Assembly: GCF_964340395.1 (NCBI RefSeq)
Contig: NC_135566.1
Coordinates: forward strand, 10,240,001-10,304,000
Reading direction: 5' to 3'
Source: Glandiceps talaboti
Taxonomy: Eukaryota > Hemichordata > Enteropneusta > Spengelidae
DNA length: 64,000 nucleotides
The stretch's first letter is position 1. Every line of letters begins with the position of its first letter. The notes beneath the pieces were generated by a model. That model searched no databases. It was not told where the DNA came from and saw only the letters and a list, made by a program, of their open reading frames with translations. Position numbers and translations under genes: made by a program. Shown piece after piece: positions 52,101-62,548 of the stretch.

Positions 52101-55100
52101 TGCAATCAATTGTTCTAACTATATCACAAAACAATCACAATATTACAGAAGACATGCATTGACAGTAATATTATACTGGAATGTGGTTTTATTGAAGTAT
52201 TTTCACTTGAGTAAAAAACTTATAAACTCAGCTTGTGTCACTTTAATAATATGATCTATTCTGCACCACAGTCTGGTGATAGAGGGACTCCCACTGCACT
52301 CTTTGGTGCATTATTTCTGTGAATATGTCATTGAGTTATTTCTACAAGTTAGTAACAATTGTAAAGTATAGTTTCAACTAGGAAAAAGAATTGGTCAAAA
52401 CTAATATATTGACAGTTAAAAAGACAGTTACTATTAGTTACATGAAAAAAAAAATACATTAAAAAAATTCAATACTGGAACAAAAATAATCAAAGTGACA
52501 TGCAGTTCCAAACAATGGACACTTCATTGCACTTTAGGAGGGGATGTAAAAAAAACTGACAGATTACAATCTATCTTTTTTTTCACAACTCCATTAACAC
52601 AAAATGCATATACGCATGAAAAAACTGTGCTTTAGGATTTATAACCCATATTGACCCTTAGTTCACTCAGTCTCAAATGAATGAATTGACACAATACTCA
52701 TCCCGCACAATACATGGTGGAATGTATTTTGTTTGGGATGAATACACAGTTTTGGTGTCCCCTGTCTTTTGTAGTCTTTGACCTGTATCTGTTTGTATGA
52801 GGAAAGTCTTGGACTGTGCTATGGATGTATCCAGGGCACCTAATAATACCACCAAGGACTTAGGTTTTAGAATTTGCATTTATGAAGGACAACGTAAACC
52901 AAAGAGAACAAAAATACTGCCCTAGTTGTACATCTAACTATGAATTTACTTCTTTGTGGTAATCAAATGCATTTAAAGTCTTAACAAAATCATATAGTGT
53001 TGTGATCTTTCTATATTATATGTGTAAAAACTGTTCAAATTTCAAATCTGATAAATAAACAATAAATGTAATTAATGATAAGAATTGACATTTACATATT
53101 TTGACTTGTATCATGAAAAGTTTGATCAAGTAAAGAAATTAGTTTCAAATACAGCATATCAATAAATGGAAAGGTCATTGTCTTTATTAGTACCAAATTG
53201 ACCTTTGACCCTTCAATTAAATGTACCATTTTTCAGTTCAGATTATGTAGATTACAATTTTTTTTATTTTTTTAGGTACCAGCAGAATGTAAAGTTTATT
53301 TTGTACATCATCATTCACTGTTTTTGTATTACTATTAGTATTTTCATATCATTTGAACATTAATATGTAAATTTCATTTGCAGGTATGGAAATCTTGAGA
53401 AAAACAAGTTCTCTACTGTATTAGTATTTCATATTTTAAACATCCTGTGCTGGATATAGTCCTGCTTAGACGGTGCACGGATCTACATGACCCTCAACTA
53501 TAAAAGGAAGGGACGATTTCGTATGCAAGCAGGACTATGCTGAATAATGGGTTGGGTCCGTTTTTTAAAATAAATACATGAACATGTAGGAGTGTGAACA
53601 AGCCTGCTTTATCAATTAACATGTTTTTGCAAGTACTACTTATGTAAGCAATTTACTACAATGTAAGTTAATTATAGTAAAGACAATAGATTTGTTTTCA
53701 ATAGCTCTATGGTATTGTAAATGTCATATTATATTATATCATGCTACTATGCGCCATTCTGATTGGATAATAACTGTGGTAAAATCCCATTTTACCACGG
53801 CTGGCAGTGGTAAAATGGGCCCCTAAACTAGCATATGAATAGTACATACAAGCTGAATGTGTTCGTTCGTACACCAATAAGTTAACACTTCCCCAGAGTA
53901 AAGGTGTGTCAGGTATCCTTCACAATAGTTTGGGTTACAGTAGTCCAAATAATTCCACTGGTGACCTTGCGATCGAAAGCAATGATCGATCAGTGGCCTC
54001 AACACCACTGATAAGGTACAAGTTCTCCCCATGCAACGAGCCGTCTCAGCGTCCTACTCTCGTTACGCGTTGAATCAAGCAACACCGATTTAACTTTTAA
54101 CCATCAGTCAAGGTGCGTCAGGATTATTTCAAAACTGTACATCTTCAGGTTCAGTCAATGTTCAATTTGTTAACCATTAAATTAAAGTAGACTGTGTAAC
54201 GTCGCGTCTCTGATTTACTGTCTCGCGCTTTCTCCGATTCAACGCCGAGACATCTATTTTTAGCAGTGTACAAGATTGTATTGTTCTTATGTAAATATCC
54301 AAACAAAATTGTTACTTTCTTTGACCTCTTGCCCCGTTTTTGTTGTTGCTAGTTTTCAACGCGTTTTCGTTATGCATTATATGATGTAAATAAAGTAATT
54401 TATCAATGCAATGCAATGCATTGCAATGCAGTGTATGGTTTGTGTTCATGCAGTGTGTGTGGGGGCTACATGAACGTATCCACTCATTAAAATATGCTCG
54501 TTCCCGACGATCTATTACCGACGATCTTTTTCTGTACGTGCGAATTCGCCTTTTCGGGCATATAAATAACCACAGAATCATATTTAGAGGAAATAGACAC
54601 ATATTTTGATATAATATAATAGCAATAACTCCCGCCGAAGGCGGGTATACACTCGAATTTGGTACAATTCGCTCCATATAGCACTCGCCATTCGGCTCGT
54701 GCTATATGTCGCGAATTGTACCAAAATCTCGTGTATACCCGCCTTCGGCGGGGGTTATTGCTTAAGTACATGACTGTCTCTGATTACATTTACGTTACCA
54801 CTCAGATAAATTTTACACGTGGCAATCACCAGATAATGTTTACTTTTTGTGATAAACACACAGTGCTGACTAGTCCCAGACTTAACACAGTAATCACACT
54901 GTCTAACTCAACGGGGTTACGATGAAAACCTCAGGGATCGTTGACAACTTTGCTTGTTTTCGTCGTCTATCACACCGTCCTTGTATCATTATTTTGCGTA
55001 GACTAATTCAATATGGTCTTACCTAACTAGCCAATCGCATTAGGGGATGGGCACCACACCTCCGCCATTATCCAATAAGAAATCGACAAAATTAGCAGCC

Positions 55101-55655
55101 GCCAACGCCACATAGGATGTGTGGACATAGGAAGGTCGACCTGACATTTAATCTTTAACTATAAAAACCGCACTAAAATGTCAGATTTTCTGTTTCTTGT
55201 AAACTTCAATGATATACACAGAATGCAAAAATAACAAATTCTGCATGACTATCAAAATAAAGTTACATTTTGTCGAAGTTTGTCTTCTAGTGGAAATTTC
55301 CGTACATTGAACTGAGCACTGGAATACAGCGAACCCTGGCGTTGACTGTTTTATGTGTTTTGGGAAATTGACAGTGGTTCTCTACAAACATGCATACTAT
55401 GTTCAGAATGGTCTGGGGACTCGTTACATCTGATGATTTATCGCCAGGATGTGACTTAAAATGTCCCTGCTATTCCATTTTTGTTTGGAACAATTAATAT
55501 GGTGTTGTTGGCATGAATAGAAAAAACCTACCAGCGAGGATTCCCTTCAACGGATGAGTAGGAGGTGTCGCTCCGGCTGCAACGGCTTGAGATCGGGGTC
55601 TTCCGAAAGGACTTGAGAATGGTACGGATCCATTTGCTAACGGTTTAGCAGCCAT
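40148..55655 (-). CDS. SLC25A1: Mitochondrial citrate (tricarboxylate) carrier, SLC25A1
   Basis: Coding exons, in transcription order: 55655-55532, 45937-45730, 42884-42658, 42199-41970, 41191-41118, 40271-40148, all with GT-AG borders and consistent phase. They total 987 nt, or 328 residues plus TAA (human protein 311). The protein exchanges mitochondrial citrate for malate across the inner membrane, supplying cytosolic acetyl-CoA for lipid synthesis. All three carrier repeats are present, with signature motifs PTEYVK at residues 55-60, PMETIK at 153-158 and PIDVVK at 254-259. Other strongly conserved blocks are [44 protein letters not shown] and FYKGTVPRL. The first about 38 residues are the family's variable N-terminus and somewhat longer than in human. 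Intron 1 is about 9.6 kb; the others are 0.5-2.9 kb. The ATG at 55655 lies in higher-CpG DNA facing TEKT1. I see no frameshift or lost key motif. Confidence 0.97.
40518..40837. mobile_element. CCCCAATATT family, about 320-bp form
   Basis: The left end carries TATTCCCCAATAGATG and the right end AAATATTGGGGAATACTA, its inverse. The inner right part has CATAGTGACAAGGCCCCTTA followed by GGTCACTCATATTCTCCTC, shared with 44785-44873. It lies in the last intron of SLC25A1. Confidence 0.6.
43491..43808. mobile_element. Foldback MITE family A, copy 3
   Basis: In the SLC25A1 intron between its second and third coding exons. The right arm (CCAAGTAGGAAGCCATGATA, then TTTTATAAATTAAAAATCCA and TACCCAATCCTCATCCACAT) is nearly identical to copies 1 and 2. 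The left arm is more diverged but retains CATGGCTTCCTACTTGAAAA. The centre is TTTGTTACTGTATGTACAAT. Confidence 0.8.
44692..44873. mobile_element. CCCCAATATT family, about 180-bp form
   Basis: Inverted ends TTTTCCCCAATTTTTCT and AGAAAAATATTGGGGAG, with the inner block CATAGTGAGAAAGGCCCCTTA and GGTCACTCATATTTTCCCTG on the right side. It produces the 152-codon plus-strand frame at 44521-44979, which I do not regard as a gene. Confidence 0.65.
47490..47537. repeat. C-rich tract
   Basis: Runs of CCCACCCC and CCCCCC, strongly strand-biased. On the minus strand it is a G-run tract of the kind that can form a quadruplex. Confidence 0.7.
48636..48837. repeat. Minisatellite with 21- and 24-bp units, 9 copies
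   Basis: The anchor TAAATTTCAT (or its variant) occurs at 48643, 48667, 48691, 48712, 48736, 48757, 48778, 48802 and 48823, so units are either 24 or 21 bp (GATGTAAATTTCATTTGTACAT with or without three extra bases). All spacings are multiples of three, which keeps frames open on both strands. The last unit runs into a tail that also occurs at 53363-53420. Confidence 0.9.
51892..52246. mobile_element. TTAA-flanked MITE, copy 2 (first copy 17067-17415)
   Basis: Ends TTAAAGGGACACAAGCTGAG and CTCAGCTTGTGTCACTTTAA, bounded by TTAA. The terminal inverted repeat is better preserved here than in copy 1. The interior aligns throughout, with small deletions. It lies in SLC25A1 intron 1. Confidence 0.8.
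53363..53420. repeat. Copy of the minisatellite tail from 48818-48873
   Basis: ATATGTAAATTTCATTTGCA followed by GGTA, an ATCTT block, AAAACAAGTTCT and TACTG is shared with 48818-48873. It includes a single minisatellite unit, so the tail and the repeat unit travel together. Confidence 0.7.
53748..53825. repeat. Inverted repeat with GTGGTAAAATGGG motif
   Basis: CTGTGGTAAAATCCCATTTTACCAC forms a hairpin and GTGGTAAAATGGGCCC repeats one arm. It is preceded by GCGCCATTCTGATTGGATAA, resembling the edge of a small transposon, but no second edge is clear. Confidence 0.4.
54621..54762. mobile_element. Near-perfect 142-bp palindrome near the SLC25A1 promoter
   Basis: AGCAATAACTCCCGCCGAAG on the left is inverted as CTTCGGCGGGGGTTATTGCT on the right. 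Inner arms match through GGGTATACAC(T/G)CGA and TTTGGTACAATTCGC(...)ATATAGCACTCG against CTCGTGCTATAT(...)GCGAATTGTACCAAA, with a minimal centre near 54692. It lies about 0.8 kb inside intron 1 from SLC25A1 exon 1. No coding capacity. Confidence 0.85.
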
Positions 55656-56133
55656 GGTATTTACAGTTGCAAAGGCTACAGTGATATTTCAGGAGACTCG
55701 TTTTTGCGAGTGAAGACAGCTAGCTCGGCGTTCTGCGTTTGTTCTGAATGTTGACGTGATAAGGGTGACACGAAGGTCATATTAAAATAATCTCGCGTGA
55801 TCTATCTCGAGAAACTATGAGAGCACTTTCTAGTGATCACGTGGAAAGGAAAACACCAATCGATCAAAGGTATTTCTCCTTAGCAACCATGTTCTCTCGA
55901 CTACGCCACTTGATGTGGGTAAGTTTACCTATTGAGGGACGGAAGAATATAAAATAAAAAACCCCAAAAATTGGTTTTCATGATAAATTGAGTGAATTTC
56001 AATATAAATTTAACCGTAAAGCTACAGTTATTTGTAAATTAACATTTTCTATTGCAAATGTACAATATTTTAATAATATACCACGGTACATCTTGCTATA
56101 CACCACCATTACAGAATTGATCTCTGTGTTGGT

Positions 56134-56147
56134 GTTGCTATGTAAAC
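56134..56147 (+). promoter_or_regulatory. RFX X-box-like site upstream of TEKT1
   Basis: GTTGCTATGTAAAC resembles the X-box GTNRCC-N(0-3)-RGYAAC bound by RFX factors, which drive many ciliary genes. The left half fits well; the right half has two mismatches. A CCAAT box follows 4 bp away. A second, weaker GTTGCTTTAGCAT lies at about 56351. Confidence 0.35.
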
Positions 56148-56670
56148 GCGACCAATGGTTTGTTCCCGTCCAAAACACTAAGCGAACACTGTCCCCATAG
56201 TAGCGACAGGTCACTCATTCTACCCCTCTTTGACTGGTGATTTCATCGCTTTTTTGGAGAATCGGAATATTTTGGTATGTAATCTACTTACACAACATTT
56301 CTCTCATATTTATATGTGTTAATATATATATATAATATCTTACTTTAGGCGTTGCTTTAGCATTTGAACCGTAGTTGACAAATAGTTCACTCACTGTTCG
56401 CTAATATAATCTGTTCCCAGATAATAGCTGCGCATAAACAGGTATTTTTTTCGGGTTCCTTGTTTGTAATGATCATATTGACGGCAGTATTAGTCAATCA
56501 TCGTAAAAACTCCCAAATAGTGAAACATTTTAAATAGAGATGACTACCACACCACTTCATTGGTGTCGAGAGAGGTAGAGACCGAACCCAAACGTGTGTT
56601 CTAATTTTCAATATGGCGTACAATTGTAAACAAGCATAGCTTTTCTACAAATTCCATATCACATTTAATA

Positions 56671-56810
56671 GTAAGTTAATTACGAAGCAAACGTGGGAAG
56701 CGTTTCCACTGATGCCATACCCCTTTCCTTTTATATTGGAGAAGGGAGGACTGAGTGCTCGTATTCTTGTTTTCACATGTTTTTCATTTTCTTCCCTCTG
56801 TCCCACCCAG
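56671..56810 (+). other. Putative TEKT1 5' UTR intron (140 bp)
   Basis: A donor AATA|GTAAGTT at 56671 and a pyrimidine-rich acceptor TTCCCTCTGTCCCACCCAG ending at 56810 frame a short intron just before the coding ATG at 56823. The inferred upstream exon contains a nine-codon upstream frame starting at 56613. Inference from splice-site shape only. Confidence 0.45.
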
Positions 56811-56822
56811 GTAACCATCACA

Positions 56823-58260
56823 ATGGCGAAGTTAATTTCAGCACCACCCAGGTTTACTAGAGAGGAGTGGGTTATGTCAAACCATTCCAAGTATGATAGT
56901 GCAGAGAAACAGAGAGCTAGTGCTGAAAGACTAAAAGCTGAAAGTGACAGACTGATTGACGAAACAGAAAAACAAACAAGAAAAACACAAAGAGATGTTC
57001 AAAAGAAATTTGGTAAGTAGTGGTATACATTGTTGTATGTATGTCATAATGTGGGTACTTGGAAATATTACACATGTAGTTATCATAAAAGTGACAAAGA
57101 ATGAAATCAGTAGCTATATAATATTGATTCACAAAATGAGTTGATTTTCCTGATTCAAATTTACATAGAATGTTAATAATGGTATATTCAGATAATACAG
57201 ATACTGGCTCAAATGGAGAGCAATTGGAGGGGGGGGGGGGGGTTCATGTGTTGCTTTAAATCAGTGGCAATCAGATATAGTCACTTCCATTTATGAGTTG
57301 ACACATTTTGTTTCATCAGTTATAAAGTATATGAGCATGGTTATAGAAAGAGAGAGGATGGTATTACTGAAAAAAAATTCCATTAAATTAAACACCGTGC
57401 TTAGTAATTTTCAAACTTATGCAAGGGCAAGTAAAAACATTATTTTCAAGAAATAGACAGAAGTTACTTTGTTTTTGATAAGTACACAAAACCATTGATG
57501 GTATGATATCTCTCTACTTAATAGATCAAAGAATACATGACATAAGCTTTTGGAAAGATGAATTGGATCACAAGTTAGATGATATTGCAAAAGAAAATGA
57601 TACACTGGTAGCGTACAAAACAAGATTGGAAAATGCATTGGAAGCATGCAAGATGCCCTTAGCTATTGCACAACAGTGTCTAGTCAACAGGTATGTATAT
57701 CTGATGAGATCTGTGTGTGTGCGCGCGCATGCGTGTGTGTGTGTGTGTGTGTGTGCATGTATGCATGCATAGATCTTGATGGGGACATTCCCATTTGCTT
57801 GGCTGGCGGAAAATGTGCATGTACACAGTTAGTGTGTAACTGTAAACCCAGTTAGTGTGTAAACCCATTCAAGGGTGCTTGTTATAACGAGCTGTTGACT
57901 CAAGGGGGACATGTGCCAGACAATTCTATGACTGTGAAGTCTAGTCAATAAAAAAGGTCTTTTTTGTACATATACCCATAGACCTTCCATGTTGATGGAG
58001 GGTCTATGATATACCTGAATCCCTCCCTTGAACTATTTAAATGCCTAGTTTTAATTAGGGTTAAAATTTAGGTGTAAAAAAGTTATCTGGCAGAGCTGTA
58101 GTTGGTCCTGAACAAAATATTTCAAATAGTGGTCCTGTTTACATGTACAAAAAAAATGTAATTCTTATAGCTCCACCGATATTTATAAGATAACACTAAT
58201 GTGAGAACCTGGGATTGAATCCCTGGGCTGGTCTTTAAAAGTCTTGTTTAGAATCCAGGC

Positions 58261-58291
<31 letters not shown>

Positions 58292-60965
58292 ATGGATGGG
58301 TGGGGGGATAACGAATTCAAAACCCCCATCTGCATGGATTCCAGGCTATTTAAAGTCATTTGGGTCAGAAAAATGCATTTGGTCCACGACACATTTTTAT
58401 ACTTGTTTCAAAGTATTCTGTAATGTTTTAGCTGTACATTGCCTTCGTGATCATCTAATTATGATTGTATCATTTCGTTATCTTACAGGGAAGGAAGGAA
58501 AGCCATTGATCTTGTACATGATGATGTCCAGAAAAATCTGATGAAAGAAGTTGAAACCATTCAGGGGGTGATGTCACTATTACAGAAGACGTTAGACCAA
58601 ACCATTGAACAGATCAGGAGGAACAAATCAGCCAAGTTTTATTTAGAAAAAGATCTGAAAGATAAATTTAGGGCCAAAGATATTGATGAAGGATGTGCCG
58701 AGTTGAAAGACAACACCCCTGGTATCCACTATAATGATGGAGCTGCCAAGATTGAAGCAAAGTAAGTGAATATTGAAAGTCATTGTGGTCAAAGTTTCAA
58801 CATACTGGTATGTTTTGGGACCTGTGGGACCTTCTAGTACATGTATAATATGTCTACCTCGACACAACAAATTTCTTGTTGGTTTCCTAGACAATCATAC
58901 AAAATTGATTGCAAAAATTTGGTAAATCACCATGCGCACATGAATTGATTTTTCTCATCTTGTCAACTAGAATTGTTTCAAGGTACTAAGGTTTAGCACC
59001 ATCACAGTAATAAGTATATCGTAATAACAAATCACCTCTGAAATGATTCCAATGTTGTCATACAATGTGTATTGGTGGATACTGTATGTCTGTCAACCAT
59101 GGTTATATCATAGGGACAGTTATACAAAGTGATGACTAGTGTTTTCATTAGATAATCATATTATGTATAGTTTTGGCATTAACAAAGTGAAGATGTAGAC
59201 ATAGAATTGTTATAAAGAATGGTTTATATGACAGTACTAGTTATTTTAAATTGAAGGGTTGTATATAGATTGATTTGTAAATGGCAAAAATGAAGGTGCT
59301 CTGCAAAGTTGACTACCTGTACCTGGTGGCATTTTCTCACATACCTACTTCAATTACTCCTCAGCTCAAGAATAACTTTCCAACTGCTACTGGGATAGTA
59401 TTGGGTTTGAAAAGTGCAAACATAACATGATGTTAACACCAGTGTGGTGGTACAAACTCCACACTACCATGTGTTAGCTGTTGGACTTGTTAACACCTGT
59501 ACCATAGCCAAAGTAGCCAAGTGCTAATATGACTTATACCTCTCCAGTGTGTTTTAGGTACTGGAAGAGTTAGTGCATGCACCAACCCAATGGCAACACC
59601 ATTAGAAAGATATTCTCATAAAGGTGTACAATTATTTCAGTACCTTTTAGACACACACACTTATAAAATATCTTCTCTGGAGCTCTAATTCATCTTTTTG
59701 TACTTAACAGCTCTGTAACCCCTGACAACTGGCAGGAATTCTCCAACAAGAATATTGAGAAAGCTGAACGTGAGAAGAACGCCAGCATCAACCTTCGTAG
59801 CATGATTGATGCCATACTGATACAGACAGCTGATGATATGCAGAGACAGGTCAACGACACTGACCTTGCATTTGAAAAGAGAATTTCTGAAACCAAAGAC
59901 ACTAAAGGAAAGCTGGAAGATCACCTCTCAAAGGTAAGCAGAGTGTCTTTTGGCTTGTCACAATAGCAGGACAAACAATAACCACTTTTCTATGCATAAT
60001 TAGCCTGTGTACATCATGTGTTTTTTGCTTCTCTGTCTCACAAACCACTTGTAATGCTAGTAACGGCAAATGATTAATTTAGCTATGTCCCTGATGGCAG
60101 TTATAAGCATGCCTGTTTGTAGATATTTACATACTATTCACTATATGTAAATTATGTCACTCGAGCTCATCTCAATGAGGGCACATTTGCATATTTACTT
60201 CATTTGAATATAGTCAATTAACATAAGTATCACTCCTCATTGCGACCAATCAGCATGAGTGTATTGTTTCAAACAATGTTACAACCACATAAATCGGTTT
60301 TATGGCCATCAAGTTGTGGACCTCATATGTACATGCTGTACTTCTCATCCATGTAAGCAAATTATAAAGAAAGCCTAGGAGGAGCTCAACTACAAAACTT
60401 TGGGGGCCGTCGCAATGACACAGAGCATCGCAGTAACACGTGAACAAATGGTTAGCTGTATGTAGACTCAATGAGGGTGCACAGTACAAGGATATTCAAA
60501 AACATAGTATGGGGTAGGTGTCAGTATATACAAAACAGCCCTTTCTGTTAGTGACGCTCCCAAGGACTGTGAGAGTCTAATGCCCAATATTACTTCACTT
60601 GCTTTCAGGTTCAAGGTGAAATTCTTGAAATGGAGCAGAATATCGATAAACTACAGAAAGCAGTGGATGATAAAGCTGGCCCAATGCAGCTTGCACAGAC
60701 CCGCCTCACTGAACGTACAAATCGTCCAAACGTTGAACTCTGCCGCGATCCTGTGCAATATCGCCTTATCAGAGAAGTTGGAGAAATTGATACACATGTA
60801 TCTAGGCTTGCCTTGACACTGGCACAGGCAGAAGATGAGCTGAAAGGTCTGATTCGCAATCAGTTGAGTTTAGAGGAGGACATTGGAATTAAATCTAACA
60901 CAGTCCAAATTGACGACGTGGATTGTATGGGTCTCCGTAAGAGTATCAAAATCAAGAAGTTCTAA
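56823..60965 (+). CDS. TEKT1: Tektin-1, ciliary/flagellar microtubule protein
   Basis: Coding exons: 56823-57012, 57525-57690, 58489-58761, 59711-59933, 60609-60965, all GT-AG with matching phase. They total 1209 nt, or 402 residues plus TAA (human tektin-1 418). Tektins are coiled-coil filament proteins running inside doublet microtubules of cilia and flagella. The start MAKLISAPPRFTREEW and the following Glu/Lys/Arg-rich helical stretches match tektin-1 specifically. The family signature nonapeptide RPNVELCRD is intact at residues 323-331. Other conserved blocks are IRRNKSAKFYLEKDLKDKF and ETIQGVMSLL. The protein is almost entirely predicted coiled coil, with no signal or membrane segment. 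It is divergent from SLC25A1 and probably has a short 5' UTR intron. Poly(A) signal candidates follow at 61158 and 61682. Confidence 0.97.
57229..57242. repeat. Poly(G) run, 14 nt
   Basis: Homopolymer run in TEKT1 intron 1. Confidence 0.9.
57714..57757. repeat. (TG)n with GCGCGC interruption
   Basis: Microsatellite directly after TEKT1 coding exon 2, starting 23 bp beyond the donor site. The frame of coding exon 2 runs into it, giving a false Cys/Val-rich extension. Confidence 0.9.
57977..58009. repeat. Hairpin, second copy of the 7176-7211 element
   Basis: CATAGACCTTCCA and TGGAGGGTCTATG flank TGTTGA. Arms are the same as at 7176-7211. It lies in TEKT1 intron 2 (after coding exon 2). Confidence 0.6.
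58267..58291. repeat. (TG)n microsatellite
   Basis: About 12 TG units in TEKT1 intron 2 (after coding exon 2). Confidence 0.9.
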
Positions 60966-61157
60966 ATATCAACATTTGGATCAAACTCAATTATTTGAAG
61001 AAAAAAAATTGAAAAAAAACCCCAAAAAACATACTGTACATACATGCATACAAAACATTCAATTTTAATATAAATACCAGCCTTGTTCATCCAATGTCAA
61101 GTTCATATAACAAGACTACTTCAAAACAAAGCCGATAAAAATTCTGATTACTTATGA

Positions 61158-61163
61158 AATAAA
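61158..61163 (+). terminator. Candidate TEKT1 poly(A) signal
   Basis: AATAAA about 190 nt after the TEKT1 stop codon, followed by a T-rich stretch. Another AATAAA lies at 61682-61687. Confidence 0.5.
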
Positions 61164-62508
61164 GTTTCTTTTATTGTAAAATCAATGAACTGTTTGGAGT
61201 AACTACAGAAAATGTAGACTATTATTTGTATATTAGATAGTTATCTTGTCTTGTCTGCCATCAATGTACGTCTCTGCAAAATAAACATTTTAAACACATG
61301 GGTAAAGTAGGAAAAGCTTCCCCAGTTTCCTACACTTTTAACTAGGGTGTGTAATCATGGTTAAAATGATCGAGAAAATATGCAGATTTTATCAGGTTTA
61401 CCATCTCCATTCTCATAGTTGTTAAACTTTAGAAATACACCGATAGTGAATGTCATAGGTCAACAATAAGTCACAGGTCAACAATAAGTGACTATACTAC
61501 AATGTGTATTACAAAGTTATAAAGCTGTGATATGTATGCAGAGAAGACCACAGTAGATCCCTGAAATCATTCCATGTATCAATAGTTTAGTAAAATGGAT
61601 ATTTTATGAACTGTGTTGCTATGTGCAACTCAGCCCTGCCCCCCTGCAATGCTGTTATATTATGCTTTCTAATATTTGTGAAATAAAGTTTGACATGAAT
61701 TTACTATTTTTGTGGTTTCTTTTCTTCACTAAAAGCTGTGAGGTTGAAATCAACCTATGCAATGCAGAGATACAATAGTGCCATGACACAATGTGGAAGC
61801 CCCTCGGGCTTTTACCTGTTGCGGGCTACAAATATTGTTTACAAGTTTGTATTTATAGGAAATATACAAGAAAAACAACACGGACCAAAACAAAATCAAA
61901 CAAATTTCACTTTCCTTTATTGGTGAATATATCAAATGGACATTTGGTGATTTGTATTCCATTCATCATAATAGCCAAGTAATTTGGCCAAACAAAGAAC
62001 TGATTTTGCGAATCATTCCAAATTTTGCTCAATATTGGCTTGAGACATATATCAATTCTACATCTGATTGAAAACTTAGATATATAAATGTGATTGGTTA
62101 GCAGCTGTTCATTTAATAGTGGCATCTATATTTCAGAAGTGAACACTTACACTTGGTCAATATTCTTACATTGAAAAATTACATTTGATGAAATGGCTAA
62201 ACTGAAAGATTAATCAGTGTTAACAATAGTGATTTTTTATGAAAATGTCTTAATTAAACTAACACTGCTCTTATGTATATTATATTATATTCTTCATGTT
62301 TTGTTTTAGTCATATTTTGATAGTCACAAAAGACCCCCCAGCAAATGATAACACTGCCAATGGCACTGAAGCATAAGTGACTGCTAGCAGTTCATTTCAT
62401 AGTAAAGAGGAATAACAGTTGAAAAGTAAAATCTGTCCCACATAGTAAATGGTAAATGTTTCAAATGCCCATGTTCATAGCACCATGATTGTGTTACATA
62501 TTTTTTTA

Positions 62509-62548
62509 ATTTTTTTTTTTATTTATTTATTTATTTATTTATTTATTC
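62509..62548. repeat. Poly(T)/(TTTA)n tract
   Basis: A T-run followed by about seven TTTA units. Confidence 0.9.

Larger units (their letters stand above)
45938..55531 (-). other. SLC25A1 intron 1, about 9.6 kb
   Basis: Donor CTG|GTAGGT and acceptor TTTACAG|GT (minus strand). It contains a C-rich tract (47490-47537), the 21/24-bp minisatellite (48636-48837), MITE copy 51892-52246, an inverted repeat near 53748-53825 and the 142-bp palindrome at 54621-54762. I see no nested exon. DNA from about 53,850 to 55,530 has more CpG than the rest of the window and may include regulatory sequence of the upstream gene end. Confidence 0.8.
55656..56822. promoter_or_regulatory. Shared 1.17-kb upstream region of SLC25A1 (-) and TEKT1 (+)
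   Basis: Start codons face away from each other across this stretch. On the SLC25A1 side there are TGACGTGA (about 55753), TCTCGCGTGA (about 55792) and an E-box CACGTG (about 55838). On the TEKT1 side there is an X-box-like site at 56134, a CCAAT box at 56152 and a probable non-coding exon ending at 56670. Motifs are seen directly; function is inferred. Confidence 0.5.

Noticed and set aside
55026-55130. Possible alternative first exon of SLC25A1 ending at the minus-strand donor TTAG|GTAAGACC
   Set aside because: The ATGGCGGAGG just upstream runs into a stop before the donor, and nothing else supports an exon. Could be an untranslated exon, but the sequence alone does not show it.
57503-57772. 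TEKT1 coding exon 2 extended past 57690 as Cys/Val-rich sequence
   Set aside because: A clear donor (CAG|GTATGT) ends the exon at 57690, and the extension is a TG microsatellite.
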